DNA of 31,494 bases. It comes from Gnetum montanum (Eukaryota; Streptophyta; Gnetopsida; Gnetales; Gnetaceae). Positions 9,901-19,060 of the stretch are shown piece by piece. Under the pieces are notes generated by a model that saw only the letters and a program-made list of their open reading frames with translations, had not been told where the DNA came from and ran no database searches. The translations under genes were made by a program, and so were the position numbers. Positions within the stretch are counted from its first letter, which is position 1. Each line of letters begins with the position of its first letter. Location of the stretch: NCBI GenBank assembly GCA_015680685.1, contig MNCI01017558.1, positions 322,997 through 354,490 on the forward strand, read 5' to 3'.

Positions 9901-12900
9901 TTTCACAGACAAAAGTATCTCATAAACCACAAATATATGCAAACAAAAATAACAGTTAATAATAAGTAGAACAACCATTTTCTAAAGTATCATCGTATCT
10001 TACATCACACATCTAGTCAATTAAGTTTAAAATATATAATAATATTTCTTATTTATTTACAATGTTATAAAATTCCTCGGAAAAAATGAAAACAGAATGA
10101 AGGAAAGATATGCACCTTATATTGGTCAAAAAATTGCACCTGCAAAAGCAAACAAATGACAATAAAACTTAATTAACATTGAATAGTGGGGCAAACATCA
10201 TCACATAAGGCTAAATAATTATCTTATAGAAAACCATTGAGATTGGTAATTAAGAAGAAATTCTAATATAAACTATGATGAATAATGTTAAAACACGTTT
10301 TTTTTTTGGCAACTCAAGGTTTCCTTTTAAGGAGATTATGAAAGTTTTATAGGCTACATTGTTTATATATTGGAATGTTAATATGCTTAAATTTCTAACA
10401 ACCAAGTATTAGTAGATACAAAGCTCCTTATATCCTATAAATTGAATTGGCTTAATCATGGCCAGTTACTTAATTCTGCCAATGTCAGTCTCAAGCCTGA
10501 ATACAAAATAAGGAAGGTTAGTATCAAGTTGACAGCCGGCTATAAAACCTTGCCAAATCTCATGGATGAATTCTTTTTCAGATTTTGCAGATGCTAGGCT
10601 AGCTCTTCATAGAGGCAAATAATGAAAAAGAACTCATGCAGCAAACCCCATTTTGTTGGGACAAGGCTAGGATGATGATGACTATGACCAGTTACTTGCA
10701 TAGATGTTCGCTTGCTCCTTAGAGATGTTGAAATAATAATATACATTATTGATTTTATAAAAAGGAAAATTGCAAATTAACAAATTTACTAATAGAATGA
10801 ATGCAATGGTAGAAATGTTCAAAATTTAAACATGTTTTAAGAAAATCTGGGTAGAAAAAATTTTAATGTTTTAACCAACTTATAACGTTATTAAATTTTT
10901 TCATAAAAACGGTTAAATTTCTTCTTAGTGTCTCAAAATATTCCTAGTTTCAGCAAATTGCACACTTAATTAATGTTGTCCTTGAAGGTTTAGCAGCAGC
11001 TACGTAATCATCTCTGTTAACTTGATAGTTAGACTTGAACTAAACGTTAGCTTATTGTAATGGTTGATAAGTCAAACTTTGTAATGCTGAATTAGGTTTT
11101 TAGTTGATAAATAAATCAACACTAAATCATCATTGCCTTTATCTGATCATTTTAGGTGACCCACGATGTCAAGTTTCACCTGTTTAGAATTTTAGATCCT
11201 AAGCTTTAATTAAATAGCTATTTACATAGATTTTAACTATAAATCGTATAATACATAATAAAGTATGCCCTTGAAATTCCAACTTATTAATAAAACTGAA
11301 ATTTTACTTACATCCACTGAGACCCTACAGGACAGAGCAGTTTCAGAATTCCTTTTTACGGATTTTTTTAAATCCATAACTCAGTATTGGTCACTAGAAT
11401 TAAACCTATAACTTAGGGTTTCAATGCCAAGACTGTTACCACCAAGCTAACACCTTCTTGTTAGTTTAAATCTCACATATGTTGTAGTGTCATGCATTTG
11501 TACATCTAACCTTAATACTCTATTTTCTATGTTGTATTACATATAAGTGACTAAATACTCAGACTGGAAACAGTTTTGAGCTTATATATATTTAGAAATG
11601 TATCTCCTGTTTCACCGCCTACACGCCCTTTACGCCCAGTCATTCCAAATAACACTTTGATATGGAAATTTTAAATTGTAGAATTTGAGCAAATTTACTA
11701 TTTATTAGCAATTTCTTTCTGATTATTTAGCATTTAAAAATGAATGAATATATTTTTCTTATTGGATGAACGAGGTAAAGCCTAACATCATTTTAGAATA
11801 ATACTTTGAAATTAATGGAAGCATAATCCATGGTTTATTTTGATATTTTGATGAAAATTTTAATTAATAAAACTACAACAAAATTCAAAGTTAACAGACT
11901 GCACTCAAATTTGATATACTAACTCAGTTTTGCTATAGATCTATAATTAATTTCTTGATTCAATTCATAATTTTTGAAATGGTTAAATAACTCCATACCT
12001 ACATTTTCTGGGATTTGATTGAAATATTAATTTTTACCAACATAATTATGGCAGGTTTGTGTTCATTTTAATTGTGTTCATATGTGTTAAGTATAGGATA
12101 TTTAAAGTGTTTAACATCAATGTATTTTAATGGCCAAAATAAAGAAGTTATGAAAAATGGACAAAATGGCATAAATAAATTAGAAACCTTCTTAACCTTA
12201 TAAAGTGACCTTAAAAAAATAAAAAGGTGGGTGACAACTGAAAAGGTCAATGAGAAAAAGTAACTAAGATAGTCATGTGTATTTGATGTTACTCTTTGGG
12301 CATGCTTATGATGATATGTATTTTTTAATATGTTTATGGTCTGCTTCAAATTAAAGGAGTGAAGAAATGACAAAGGAGGATTTGAGGCTCCCTTGAGTGT
12401 TGTTACTCTCATGTGTCCCCTCATTCATGGCCTTGTTCGTCGACGTTGGGTTATCATCATGTCAATAATTAAAGAGAGAGAGACTTGAGGAAAATGGTCT
12501 ATCAAGTCTTTATCCATTCTATAAACTTTTGTACACAAGTCATTACCCAAGCCTTGGGATCTCCTTGAGCCTATGATCCCATAAATAGTGCGGGTTTTCC
12601 TATTATATTCACCCTTTTTTTTCCAAATGGAGGTGACTATGCTAGTTTGAGAAGTGAAGAGGGAGAGAAGAGGTGGTGTGAGTCTGCACGTTCCTTGTTC
12701 TTTGTGCATCTTTTTGGGGCTGAACTTGGGCTGCCTTGAGTGGCCTTTGAGGGTTCTTTGCTGAGGTTGGGGGCTGTTTTTGCTGCTACTATTGGAGGCT
12801 TTTTGTGGTTGAAACTTAAATTTGCATGGAGCTGATTTTAGAGATTGTTTGATGCTGATTTTGGGACAATGCTGATCTGCTTTTCTTGAACGCTGTTGTT

Positions 12901-15900
12901 TGTGAAGACAAGAAGTTTGAGCATTCAGCACCAACTCATCCTTCAAGTGATCTTCCCCTCCCCAAAATCAACCACCACACCCTAGAGGTATTTATTCCCA
13001 CCCTTTTGTAGCATTCTAATTAGCAATCAGTGTATGCTTTCTTTAACTTGAACAATTTCAGGGTTTTCTCTGGGGGCATGTGGATTCAATTGTGAATTGA
13101 GTCATAGATTCTTTTAAGTTAGGCATTTGATTTTTGGACTTGTGCACATTGGGCTCATGAATTGGTTTTCACTTATCATGTGCACTTGGCATTTCAAATT
13201 TGTGTGATCATAATTAATGAATTCCTCCATAATTCTATGCATTGGTTGCTGTTAAGAGAAAAAGCATAACCCCGTCCTTGTTAATCATGATTCCTGATTT
13301 TTGGTATTGATATTGTATGACTGTATATTTCATTTCTTCATTGTGTTGATGCTTGGACTTTCAGTTCTGTTTTCTGTCCTAATTTTCTATGCTCTTGGAT
13401 TTTGTTAGCCTAAAATAGAATGCTTTAGAGTGGAAGGAACAATTATTCAAATTTCATAACTTGATAGGAGCTGTGTTGACATTCAGCCTTGAGCATGGTG
13501 CTGAGAATGAAATAAAAACAGCCCTTCCTTTGACAAAACTGAGAAATAATCATGTGTCTTGTATCCCTTCCTCATGTAAACTCTTAACATAAGAAAAGAA
13601 GATAGTAATCATCCATCCACTTTCCCCTTTCTATGAAATTTCAAACTCTCCATGACTATAAAGACTCATAGTAATAAACAGATTACCATGTTAACTCTGC
13701 ATTGTTTCATGCGGCTGTCAGTTTCTTTAATAGCCCTTGGAAATTATTTGAGATACCAAGTAATTTTCTTTCCATTGGAAATTGTTGATAGATACATATA
13801 TAGCCTTGGAGTAAAGTCTTTTATGCTAATTATATACATTGTAATTCTGCCATAATTAGATTTTCTTTTTGTGTCAGCAATTTATTATTCATTTAATTTT
13901 ATTTAATTTGCTAACCCCATTTATTTACCAGCATTTACTGTCTTTTATTCAGGCTGAAAAAATGCCCCAAATATAATTTATATATGTATATCATGTATGT
14001 TGACTTGCTTTTCATAAAATAAACCCATATGAATTATGATTAAAAACCCTTGAGGTCCTAGGATAAGCAATTTTACCTAATGTCACAAGTATTAATTAGG
14101 TGTATGATGTATTTCATCCAATCCCATTTTGTTGGGACAAGGCTAGGATGATGATGATAATGATGATATGCATGATACATTTGCTTGGTGTGTCTTGCAT
14201 GAAGAAGACAGTATTTCTAAGAAACACTAAATCATTCTTGCATGAATGGATGGGTTGCATTATTTATCTTTTCTATGCATTTTGAGGGGAGTGCCACTAT
14301 CCAACCCTACCCATACATATGGTTACTTAGGCTTGATATCCTAAGCTATTGAACCCAAGAGGGTTGAGTTGCACAACACTTGAAAGTTTTCAATGATGCA
14401 GACACCATTTGCAAGTGTGTACCCACCTCAAATATGATCCTTAGTCACCTATCTTGGAGGTGTATCAAGGTGACTTCCAAAAATGAAGGTTGAGTCAATC
14501 CTTGTTTATATAGCATGAACCCAAAGATAACCCAACTTACAGCTCGACTGTGATTGAATTCTTTAAGTTGGATGACCCTCAATGTGGGAATACAAGGCTA
14601 CATTACATGAGCAAAGCTGTTGAAGCCTACATATTTTTTATCACTGGCCATTGCTTGAGGCCTCTATAGATTAAAAATTCTTTTTTAGTGAAAACATAAT
14701 TGAAGATTAAGATTAAACCAACTGCCTCTATAGATTAAAAATCTTTTTCGGTGAAAGACTAAGATTACATACAACCACATCTACTGTTGATACTTGTAAG
14801 AAAAACTTGAAACATGTGAATTACACAATTATTTCCTGTTTTCTATGTTATTAAGTGAATGGGAATGATAAGCCATCATTTTTGGCTATGCACCTCAAGG
14901 TACCCTAGTACTTTTAAAAGATAGATAATATGCAATGATGTATCAATTGTTAGAATTATGAACAGGAGAAAAGCACTATCTCATCAACAACTTGTTAAGG
15001 TCCAATAAAGGTAGGAGGTAATGTAAGCCCTATAATTAGCCCACATTATGATGAGGCAAGTACTTGTTAGTTGGTAGTGTAAGCATAGCCTTTGCTAAAT
15101 CAGGTGAAATTTTATAGGTTGGTTATAGGGAACCCTACATATGCAATATGGAAGGAGAAAAATTGAATGTTTGAGTTGATTTTAGTTTGAGCATCCAGTC
15201 ATAAAATATCACCAATCATTTCACAAAAACCTACCCAACACAAATATGAATAACGTTGCAATCCTGATAAGCATGACAGTGTGAATCATTATAATAATCC
15301 AAGATAGATATAATATGTCTTAAAAAGAGTATACTTCTATCCTCATGGATTCAAATCCCACCTGTATGACCTATTAATAATGGAGAGAGAAAGTTCCATT
15401 TGATGTTAGATACAACAGCTGGTAGTAAAAACATTGTCAAGTCTTTTTTCAAACAGCTGAGCACAAAATGGTGGGATATAGGGTAAAAGAACCTCTCCAA
15501 GATAGTCAAAACTATGTGCTGCTGAACAAGGACAACACCTTGAAAACTAAATAAAATGAAAGAAGAAAAACAGCAAACTTACTTTTTGTATTAGTATCCT
15601 CTTGAAAATTTGCATTCGCAATGATGCCATTACATTTTCCCATATCATAATCATATTTGTGATAAAGACAGTAGTACATAATGGTTCCAAAGCATAAAGT
15701 ACGCCAATTTTACTCAATACACCCAAAAGAGTTTCTGAACCAGTTCCAATCAGGACTTCAAAAAATCTCCCTGTGCACGCAAACAAGAATAAAACATGAT
15801 GAAATAACAATAACTTAGCTATCAAAGGAATGTGTGAATAATGTGTACAACAATTACAGGATGAAAAATTAGAATGCTGAAAGCTTATTAAAATATTAGA

Positions 15901-18869
15901 AATGTCTCAAATTGGATTCTATCTAAAAGACCTGAATCCACAGGGGTGTAATTTTTTCTTCTTCTTTGTTAAAAAAAATATTAAATCCCTTTAGCAGCAG
16001 TTTCAGTTACAGCAACACAAAACTAGTTCTAAGCCTTTTGCAACAAGGCTTAACTTTTCTACAAAAACATGCAGATAATGTAAATATTAGTTTCTTACAA
16101 AGAAAATGATCTACTAAAGATAGGCTCCAAAGTCTCATAAAAGAGTGCACTTGATACTTGAAATTGAAGGTGTGTGATTTGCAAATGACTATTTCTACAA
16201 TGCTGACATTCAAAAATCAATTATCATATGACATGCATATATCCTATCAAAAAGTGCAATTGATAAGTTCCTAAAACAACCTATAAATCATGTGCCCACA
16301 GTTTTAAAGGTCCAAGGTATTGGAATCCTTATGATGGCTAGCCACTTCAAAGATAGAAAAATCAGCATAGCTTTTCAGCTCATTCAAGTTTGGCTGGTCA
16401 TATTTGGATATCAATTTTATTTGGCCACTTTCCCTGTTTTGATGAAACAAATATTTTAAAAAACATAGAGTTCTATTTTTCAGAGCACAGAATTGGGGAA
16501 AAAACCACTGTGACAGAACAAACTTCAGTTGCTCTCAAAATCAGAAAGATTGCATTATGTTTCACAGCATTTGAAAACATGTAACTTGTTTCTAAACAAG
16601 TTTTAAAACTTTTTTTGTTTTTTTTTTTTTGGGTGGGGTGGGGTGAAATTGGGGAATACAACAGAGCACAGGGACCTGATCAACAAATGGTAAACATTTG
16701 AGAAAATTTTAAATTTTATTTAAAAAACAGATTAATTGAAACAAAGCAACAAACTTAGAAAGTTGCAATGTTCATTTGAATAATTTCAATCACATGCATA
16801 AAGAGGTAGAGCATCAGGATTTTTAAAATGTGCTTTTTAATTGTGATTTCAATATCAAATACAAGGCTATAAATTTGGGAAATTTTCTGGATTGTGGGAA
16901 CCTACTTGGAAACCTAAGAATTTAATTTTTCTTCTAGAAAATACACACAAGCATTAAAATGCATGGGGTATATCTGGATTCCCATGTTTACACATTCTCT
17001 TAATTTTCAAATACAAAAGTATGGAGCTGTAATAGGACCACCACTTAAAGTGATGGTAAGGTGCTTGTTTCTCAAGTCATAAGACTTGGGTTCAAGCCTA
17101 GACACAGCCACTTGAAGGAGGTTAATCTTTTGCTCATCCACCAACCCTCCCAAGACCCTACCTTGGCAAGAAGAGCATTAAGACTCTAGGTGATGATCTT
17201 TAAAGCATGGACTTGTAATAAATAACAGAATATGATTGTTAAAGCATGAGTTGATGGTTCAATGGCTCTCAATAGCTCAGACGTCCCTGCTTAAACACTA
17301 AGTTGCTAGCACCTGCAAGCATAGACACTATGCACCATGTAATTACCCCTGTAAAAAAGTATACTGCCTTATGTTTCATGACTCAGGATACAGGGAGTTT
17401 TGTGCTATGACAAGAATAAAATGGGGAAAGGAACAACATGCATAGGTGAATCTGAAACTGAAACTGAAATTTTATTACATCTATGCAACGGTAGAAATGT
17501 ACATGCATAAGTATTATAGTCTTTTTAACTACTGCTGGTAAACAACAATAATGTAGTCCCTGATAATTTTATTTTATTTATACAAGTAATCAGCAAGGTT
17601 CATTTTGTCTTGTCACTGTTCAGAACAGCCGTCAGTCCGAAGAGGCAACTAGAAGACTGCCTCGCAAACTCCACAAAAAAGAGTTGCAAAAAGTTTAAAG
17701 TTATCTTTTTTTTTAAGTTTTTAAATACGGTACCTTTTTTAAAATATTCTCGGTAACTTTTTCTATCTAATGCTAATTGAATTTGACAGCACATTGAAAA
17801 ACATTATCAACATTTAAGTATTTTACTTGCATAAGGCATTCTAGTGCAGAATTAGAATGACTATTAATTTGACTCTTAACATAGGTAAATGCCGAAAAGA
17901 ACTCGTTGAGTTGAGATCCGGAAAAATGATGATGATTTGCATAAAGTATTTTGATGTCGTAAGCAGAATTAGTGATAAATTTGTAAAACACTGTAATTCT
18001 GTAAGCAGAATTATTGATGGATGGATGAGAACATATCAATTAGGGTCACAAAGAGTAAACAGCAAGTATGACAATTTTATGGTAAGGTTTGCCTTAATGT
18101 TCTGGTCTCGTTTATAGTCCCGTTTTTGTTGATTCTTACAACCATATGTCACCACATCTGTTACCTGATATTGTTGCATCACTTCCCGCAAATGCATTAC
18201 GGAGGTAGCGGAACTTCAATGTGTTTCTCTTAAGCCTATTTTTCGCTTGCGAGAGGTTTTTAAGTGACTTTCCGAAGAATGATTCATGAAAGTCTAGCAC
18301 GGAACGCAGGAACAGCAGCATGAAGAAACAGAGGTACGTAGGATGTAAAAGGAAAAAAAGGAAAGAAGAAGAGAGGAAATATTAGATATACCAGATAAAA
18401 TGGGCATGCTGAGGGTGCAGGCAGTGGAGGCCAGAAGCGCCAAAGCAGAAGCTACTAGGCGCAGCTTGTGGCGTGCGAGCACGATGCTGCCAATAACTGT
18501 CCAACTGATTGGCAACTGCATCTGCTGTTGCTGTTGCTCCTGCTGCTGCTGCTCTTGTTCCTGTTCTTGCACTTTGGTAGCGCCATGTTGTTGAGGCAGC
18601 CATGGCTCCTCAGCTGGTGCAGAAATAAACGCTGCAATCGGCTTTGCAGGCCTCCCACGGCGCAATAATGGCGACGCCCATGGTCTCTGCCATGCACTGC
18701 TCGTGCGCCTCTGCGTAAGCGAAAACAGAACTTGAAGCTCAGGCCGAGGCCGACGATGACGAGGAGAAGCCAGGGAACAGCGCTTGAATGGAGATACATA
18801 TGCTTCTGATTCTGCAGCAACAAGTCCAGCCACAGCCACAGCCATTGCCATGGCCTGAACAAGTTGCAT
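3858..18869 (-). CDS. ABCB28: ABC transporter B family, plastid half-transporter (ABCB28/NAP8-like), exons 1-5, partial
   Basis: The gene is read right to left and its 3' part is outside the window. Joining 18869-18392, 15770-15583, 10139-10116, 5448-5347 and 3948-3858 gives one open frame of about 294 codons with compatible phases (478, 188, 24, 102 and 91 nt). The translation follows plant ABCB28/NAP8 in order: TACTLSMPILSG, GRFFEVLIG, IWENVMASLRMQIFKRILIQ, FFDQYK, VGELTG, SDLGALKDIVNENVTRDRG, LRAFSE, LSAQLAPVLG. These are the N-terminal extension and about the first four membrane helices of a type-1 ABC exporter. Walker A, the signature motif and Walker B are expected further downstream and are not here. 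From family knowledge, these are half-size transporters of the chloroplast envelope that act as dimers; the substrate is not established. The assignment rests on remembered family sequence, not a search. A close ABCB paralogue is the main alternative. Confidence 0.88.
3949..5346 (-). other. ABCB28-like intron 4 (about 1.4 kb, GC-AG type)
   Basis: The intron starts GCAAGC and ends GTTGTCTTTCAG at 3949. The exons on both sides join as RAFSE-LLGTLVILF in agreement with the family. It holds a TATG tetranucleotide microsatellite (4986-5005). I see nothing else in it. Confidence 0.82.
4986..5005. repeat. TATG tetranucleotide microsatellite
   Basis: Five tandem TATG units in intron 4. Confidence 0.9.
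5347..5448 (-). CDS. ABCB28: ABCB28-like exon 4 (intracellular loop), followed by a GC donor
   Basis: The exon is 102 nt and encodes VGELTGLIISDLGALKDIVN followed by ENVTRDRGLRAFSE. It matches the family block VGELTGLLTSDLGALNSIVNDNISRDRGFRAFTE over its whole length. It begins after acceptor TTATGTGTAG in phase 0. The only downstream boundary that joins in frame to exon 5 is after ..TCAGAG, where the intron starts GCAAGC (5346-5341), a GC-AG type donor. Using the next GT (5340) would add four bases plus and put exon 5 out of frame. This loop couples the membrane and ATPase domains in type-1 exporters. Confidence 0.92.
5981..6005. repeat. CTT trinucleotide microsatellite
   Basis: About eight TTC units in a row in intron 3. 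On the coding strand of the ABC gene this is a GAA run. Confidence 0.9.
6064..6482. repeat. Tandem repeat, about 160-bp unit, 2.6 copies, ending at an ambiguous base
   Basis: Units start with ATGCAGCATTTACTTCAGAG at 6064, 6222 and 6383 (lengths 158, 161 and 100+). Units 2 and 3 are nearly identical, and unit 1 differs at several sites. Each has a self-complementary stretch around TTATATATAAATTATATATA and the first two end in a C/T-rich tract. The third copy stops at position 6482 and base 6483 is N. The array may therefore be longer in the genome than shown. Confidence 0.93.
6483..6483. other. Ambiguous base (N) at the break of the tandem array
   Basis: This is the only N I noticed. It falls exactly where the third repeat unit stops matching, so it may mark a consensus or assembly join rather than a simple base-call problem. 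Confidence 0.9.
6855..7191 (-). pseudogene. Unrecognised coding-like fossil with a frameshift
   Basis: Two overlapping minus-strand frames look like pieces of one protein. 7006-7191 reads FGYLAIDSFFVDSSFRVKER then TYLATITFRSPQDLFEIYEG. The other frame continues to 6855 with CEQIASCRGMKIEDIYFFEV and LARGEEIPTLSYL. The amino-acid mix is protein-like rather than the Phe/Ile/Lys-rich mix of chance frames here. I do not recognise the family. Further minus-strand sequence up to about 7270 (VVQDVPYGNMCWLL) may belong to it. A decayed mobile-element protein is the likeliest class. Confidence 0.35.
7501..8930 (+). pseudogene. Unrecognised coding-like block, probably a decayed mobile-element ORF
   Basis: The plus strand is less AT-rich than its surroundings and long open stretches follow each other in shifting frames. 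They are 7501-7848 (115 codons), 7845-8120 (91 codons, overlapping by 4 nt, with VNNPKFFLQCLYKKD and RFIPEQWWVAEAILEDDNF) and 8167-8481 (104 codons, very Arg-rich). A further piece near 8780-8960 reads TGQQFLLITDVYEILQKYSA and MQIMQQQNE. The frame next to 8167-8481 reads as a Lys/Pro-rich sequence with a few stops. This pattern suggests one ancient protein broken by frameshifts and stops, such as a retroelement gag-like region. I recognise no domain and assign no function. It lies antisense in intron 3. Confidence 0.4.
10116..10139 (-). CDS. ABCB28: ABCB28-like exon 3: 24-nt microexon (VQFFDQYK)
   Basis: These 24 nt encode VQFFDQYK, flanked by CTTTTGCAG upstream and GTGCAT downstream on the coding strand. 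In the family, exon 2 material (..RRVLIQK) is followed directly by AEFFDKYK and then VGELTG. This segment supplies exactly the missing eight residues with phase 0 on both sides, so exons 2, 3 and 4 join without a gap. Most gene finders would miss an exon this short between introns of 5.4 and 4.7 kb. Confidence 0.85.
10582..10681 (+). mobile_element. RTE-type LINE 3' end
   Basis: The translation in the plus direction reads ALHRGK then RTHAANPILLGQG and ends in a GAT repeat. It corresponds to the 28521-28620 copy on the other strand (LTLHRGKWRKKTHVADP). The family end of RTE-type plant LINE proteins has the form RAEWRKRIHVADPT followed by a TTG- or ATG-type tail. A TGG to TAA-type change breaks the frame in this copy. 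It sits inside ABCB28-like intron 2, antisense to the gene. Confidence 0.72.
11365..11457 (-). mobile_element. tRNA-like SINE fossil, family B
   Basis: Read on the minus strand it begins TTAGCTTGGTGGTAACAG (box A-like), and 30-odd bases later has AGGTTTAATTCTA (box B-like, compare GGTTCRANNC). It then has CAATACTGAGTTATGGATT. The same order and wording occur at 26240-26370 and 27261-27417, including the AAGT(T/C)AT before box B and GAGTTAT after it. Boundaries are approximate and no target-site duplication was found. Confidence 0.55.
12425..12946 (-). other. Unrecognised 173-codon open frame in a keto-rich segment
   Basis: The minus strand is open for 173 codons and would encode a Lys/Ser/Gln-rich, low-complexity protein that I do not recognise. 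The plus strand from about 12650 to 12920 is strongly G/T-rich, which depletes stop codons on the opposite strand and could explain the opening by chance. On the plus strand a TATA-like CCATAAATAG sits near 12579, upstream of the G/T-rich part. That order resembles an LTR U3-R layout, but I found no partner LTR, primer-binding site or terminal repeat. I do not support a gene here. Confidence 0.25.
14113..14167 (+). mobile_element. RTE-type LINE, extreme 3' end with GAT tail
   Basis: The sequence CCCATTTTGTTGGGACAAGG followed by CTAGGATGATGATGA is shared over about 34 bases with the copy ending at 10681. It corresponds in reverse to 28521-28575. The tail is a short GAT/ATG microsatellite, as expected for RTE-clade LINEs, which end in simple trinucleotide repeats. 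Only the last part of the element is present, so this is a 5'-truncated insertion. Confidence 0.7.
14660..14765. repeat. Direct duplication, period about 64 bp
   Basis: The phrase GCCTCTATAGATTAAAAAT begins at 14660 and again at 14724. Each copy is followed by a similar CTTTTT..GTGAAA..AAGATTA stretch. It looks like a local tandem duplication in the intron. Confidence 0.75.
15583..15770 (-). CDS. ABCB28: ABCB28-like exon 2: second membrane segment
   Basis: This exon is 188 nt and, with the single base carried from exon 1, encodes 63 residues from GRFFEVLIGTGSETLL to MQIFKRILIQK. It matches the family block GRFFEVLIG...LLSKIAVLYSLEP...NMTAIWENVMAILRAQIFRRVLIQK nearly residue for residue. It covers the loop after helix 1, helix 2, and the start of the cytosolic extension. 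The acceptor is CAG at 15773-15771. The donor is GTAAGT at 15582-15577, an ideal plant donor, leaving phase 0. Downstream residues in the same open frame (VSLLFFFFHF) are intron read-through. Confidence 0.93.
15771..18391 (-). other. ABCB28-like intron 1 (about 2.6 kb)
   Basis: The donor is GTATAT at 18391 and the acceptor is TTTGCGTGCACAG ending at 15771. The flanking exons join in frame as LSG-RFFEV. The intron holds a tRNA-like SINE in the antisense direction (17036-17213) and a T-run plus G-rich stretch near 16609-16645. I see no coding segment of the transporter in it. Short open frames such as 17857-18117 have no recognisable content. Confidence 0.82.
17036..17213 (+). mobile_element. 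tRNA-derived SINE, family A, copy 1
   Basis: The copy contains a box A-like AGTGATGGTAAGGTGCTTG (from 17050) and a box B-like GGGTTCAAGCCT (17088-17099). It then has a shared body (CACAGCCACTTGAAG, CTCATCCACCAA, CCCTACCTT). The same order is found at 28319-28511. A possible 7-bp duplication TGTAATA flanks it (17029-17035 and 17214-17220). It lies in ABC intron 1, antisense. It is not a tRNA gene, because no cloverleaf can be drawn. Confidence 0.75.
18392..18869 (-). CDS. ABCB28: ABCB28-like exon 1: transit-peptide region and first membrane helix
   Basis: The start is ATG at 18869-18867. An in-frame TGA lies eight codons upstream, so no longer in-frame N-terminus is possible without another exon. 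The 159 codons encode a hydrophobic, alanine-rich start (MQLVQAMAMAVAVAGLVAAE), then an Arg/Ser/Pro-rich acid-poor stretch typical of a plastid transit peptide (about residues 26-85). A Gln/Glu run follows at about 98-116, then a hydrophobic helix after RHKLRL that ends TACTLSMPILSG. The exon ends in phase 1 at ..TCTG, followed by donor GTATAT at 18391-18386. The split Gly codon is completed by exon 2, giving LSGRFFEV exactly as in the family. The open frame runs past the splice site to 18294, but that tail is intron and has no family similarity. This is the most GC-rich part of the gene. Confidence 0.87.
18516..18572 (-). repeat. CAG/CAA-type trinucleotide run encoding poly-Gln/Glu inside exon 1
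   Basis: On the plus strand this is an interrupted CTG/CTC/TTG run. On the coding strand it encodes alternating Gln and Glu followed by short Gln blocks (EQEQEQQQQEQQQQQMQ). It lies between the presumed transit peptide and the first membrane helix. Plant ABCB28 N-termini are poorly conserved here, so the run is probably a tolerated, length-variable linker. Leu/Cys-rich open frames on the other strand are only its shadow. Confidence 0.85.
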
Positions 18870-19060
18870 TCCTTGCTTTGATTGCTTGTTTCAATCATCA
18901 AGAGAGATTAGTTTGTTGTTAAATATTGACTGCGCCGGTCCGGTTGGATGGATTTATGATGCATTCATGCTGTCCATCGAATTCAGGTTGATAGATGGTA
19001 TAAATAACCACGGGTGTAACCTATAATTAAATTCAATCTTTGAATGTATATATACACACA
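18870..19060 (-). promoter_or_regulatory. Presumed promoter and 5' leader of the ABCB28-like gene
   Basis: On the coding strand a TATATATA lies at 19054-19047, about 180 nt before the ATG. That would allow a leader of roughly 150 nt. A second AT-rich candidate (TTATTTATA, reverse of GGTATAAATAACC) lies near 18997-19010. The transcription start cannot be fixed from sequence alone. Confidence 0.3.

Larger units (their letters stand above)
5449..10115 (-). other. ABCB28-like intron 3 (about 4.7 kb)
   Basis: The donor is GTGCAT at 10115 and the acceptor is TTATGTGTAG ending at 5449. Within it are a CTT microsatellite (5981-6005), a three-unit tandem array ending at an N (6064-6483), and two blocks of unrecognised coding-like sequence (6855-7191 minus, 7501-8930 plus). 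Between 8931 and 10115 I see only AT-rich sequence with nothing recognisable. Confidence 0.8.
10140..15582 (-). other. ABCB28-like intron 2 (about 5.4 kb) with retroelement fragments
   Basis: Donor GTAAGT at 15582; acceptor CTTTTGCAG ending at 10140. Inside are two RTE-type LINE 3' ends (10582-10681 and 14113-14167), a tRNA-like SINE fossil (about 11365-11457), a keto-rich segment (12425-12946) and a short direct duplication (14660-14765). The rest is AT-rich with no recognisable coding content. Confidence 0.8.

Noticed and set aside
12068-12424. 118-codon minus-strand frame as a gene
   Set aside because: Low-complexity AT-rich composition, no recognisable motif, inside an intron.
17050-17099. 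tRNA gene suggested by box A and box B motifs
   Set aside because: No cloverleaf or acceptor stem is present, and the motif pair recurs in a longer repeated body with flanking duplication, so it is a SINE.
18294-18391. C-terminal part of the 191-codon frame (ISNISSLLLSF...CCCSCVPC) as real protein
   Set aside because: It lies beyond the GTATAT donor. Exon 2 completes the split Gly codon exactly.
18400-18668. Plus-strand Leu/Cys-rich frames over exon 1
   Set aside because: They are shadows of the CAG/CAA run on the coding strand.
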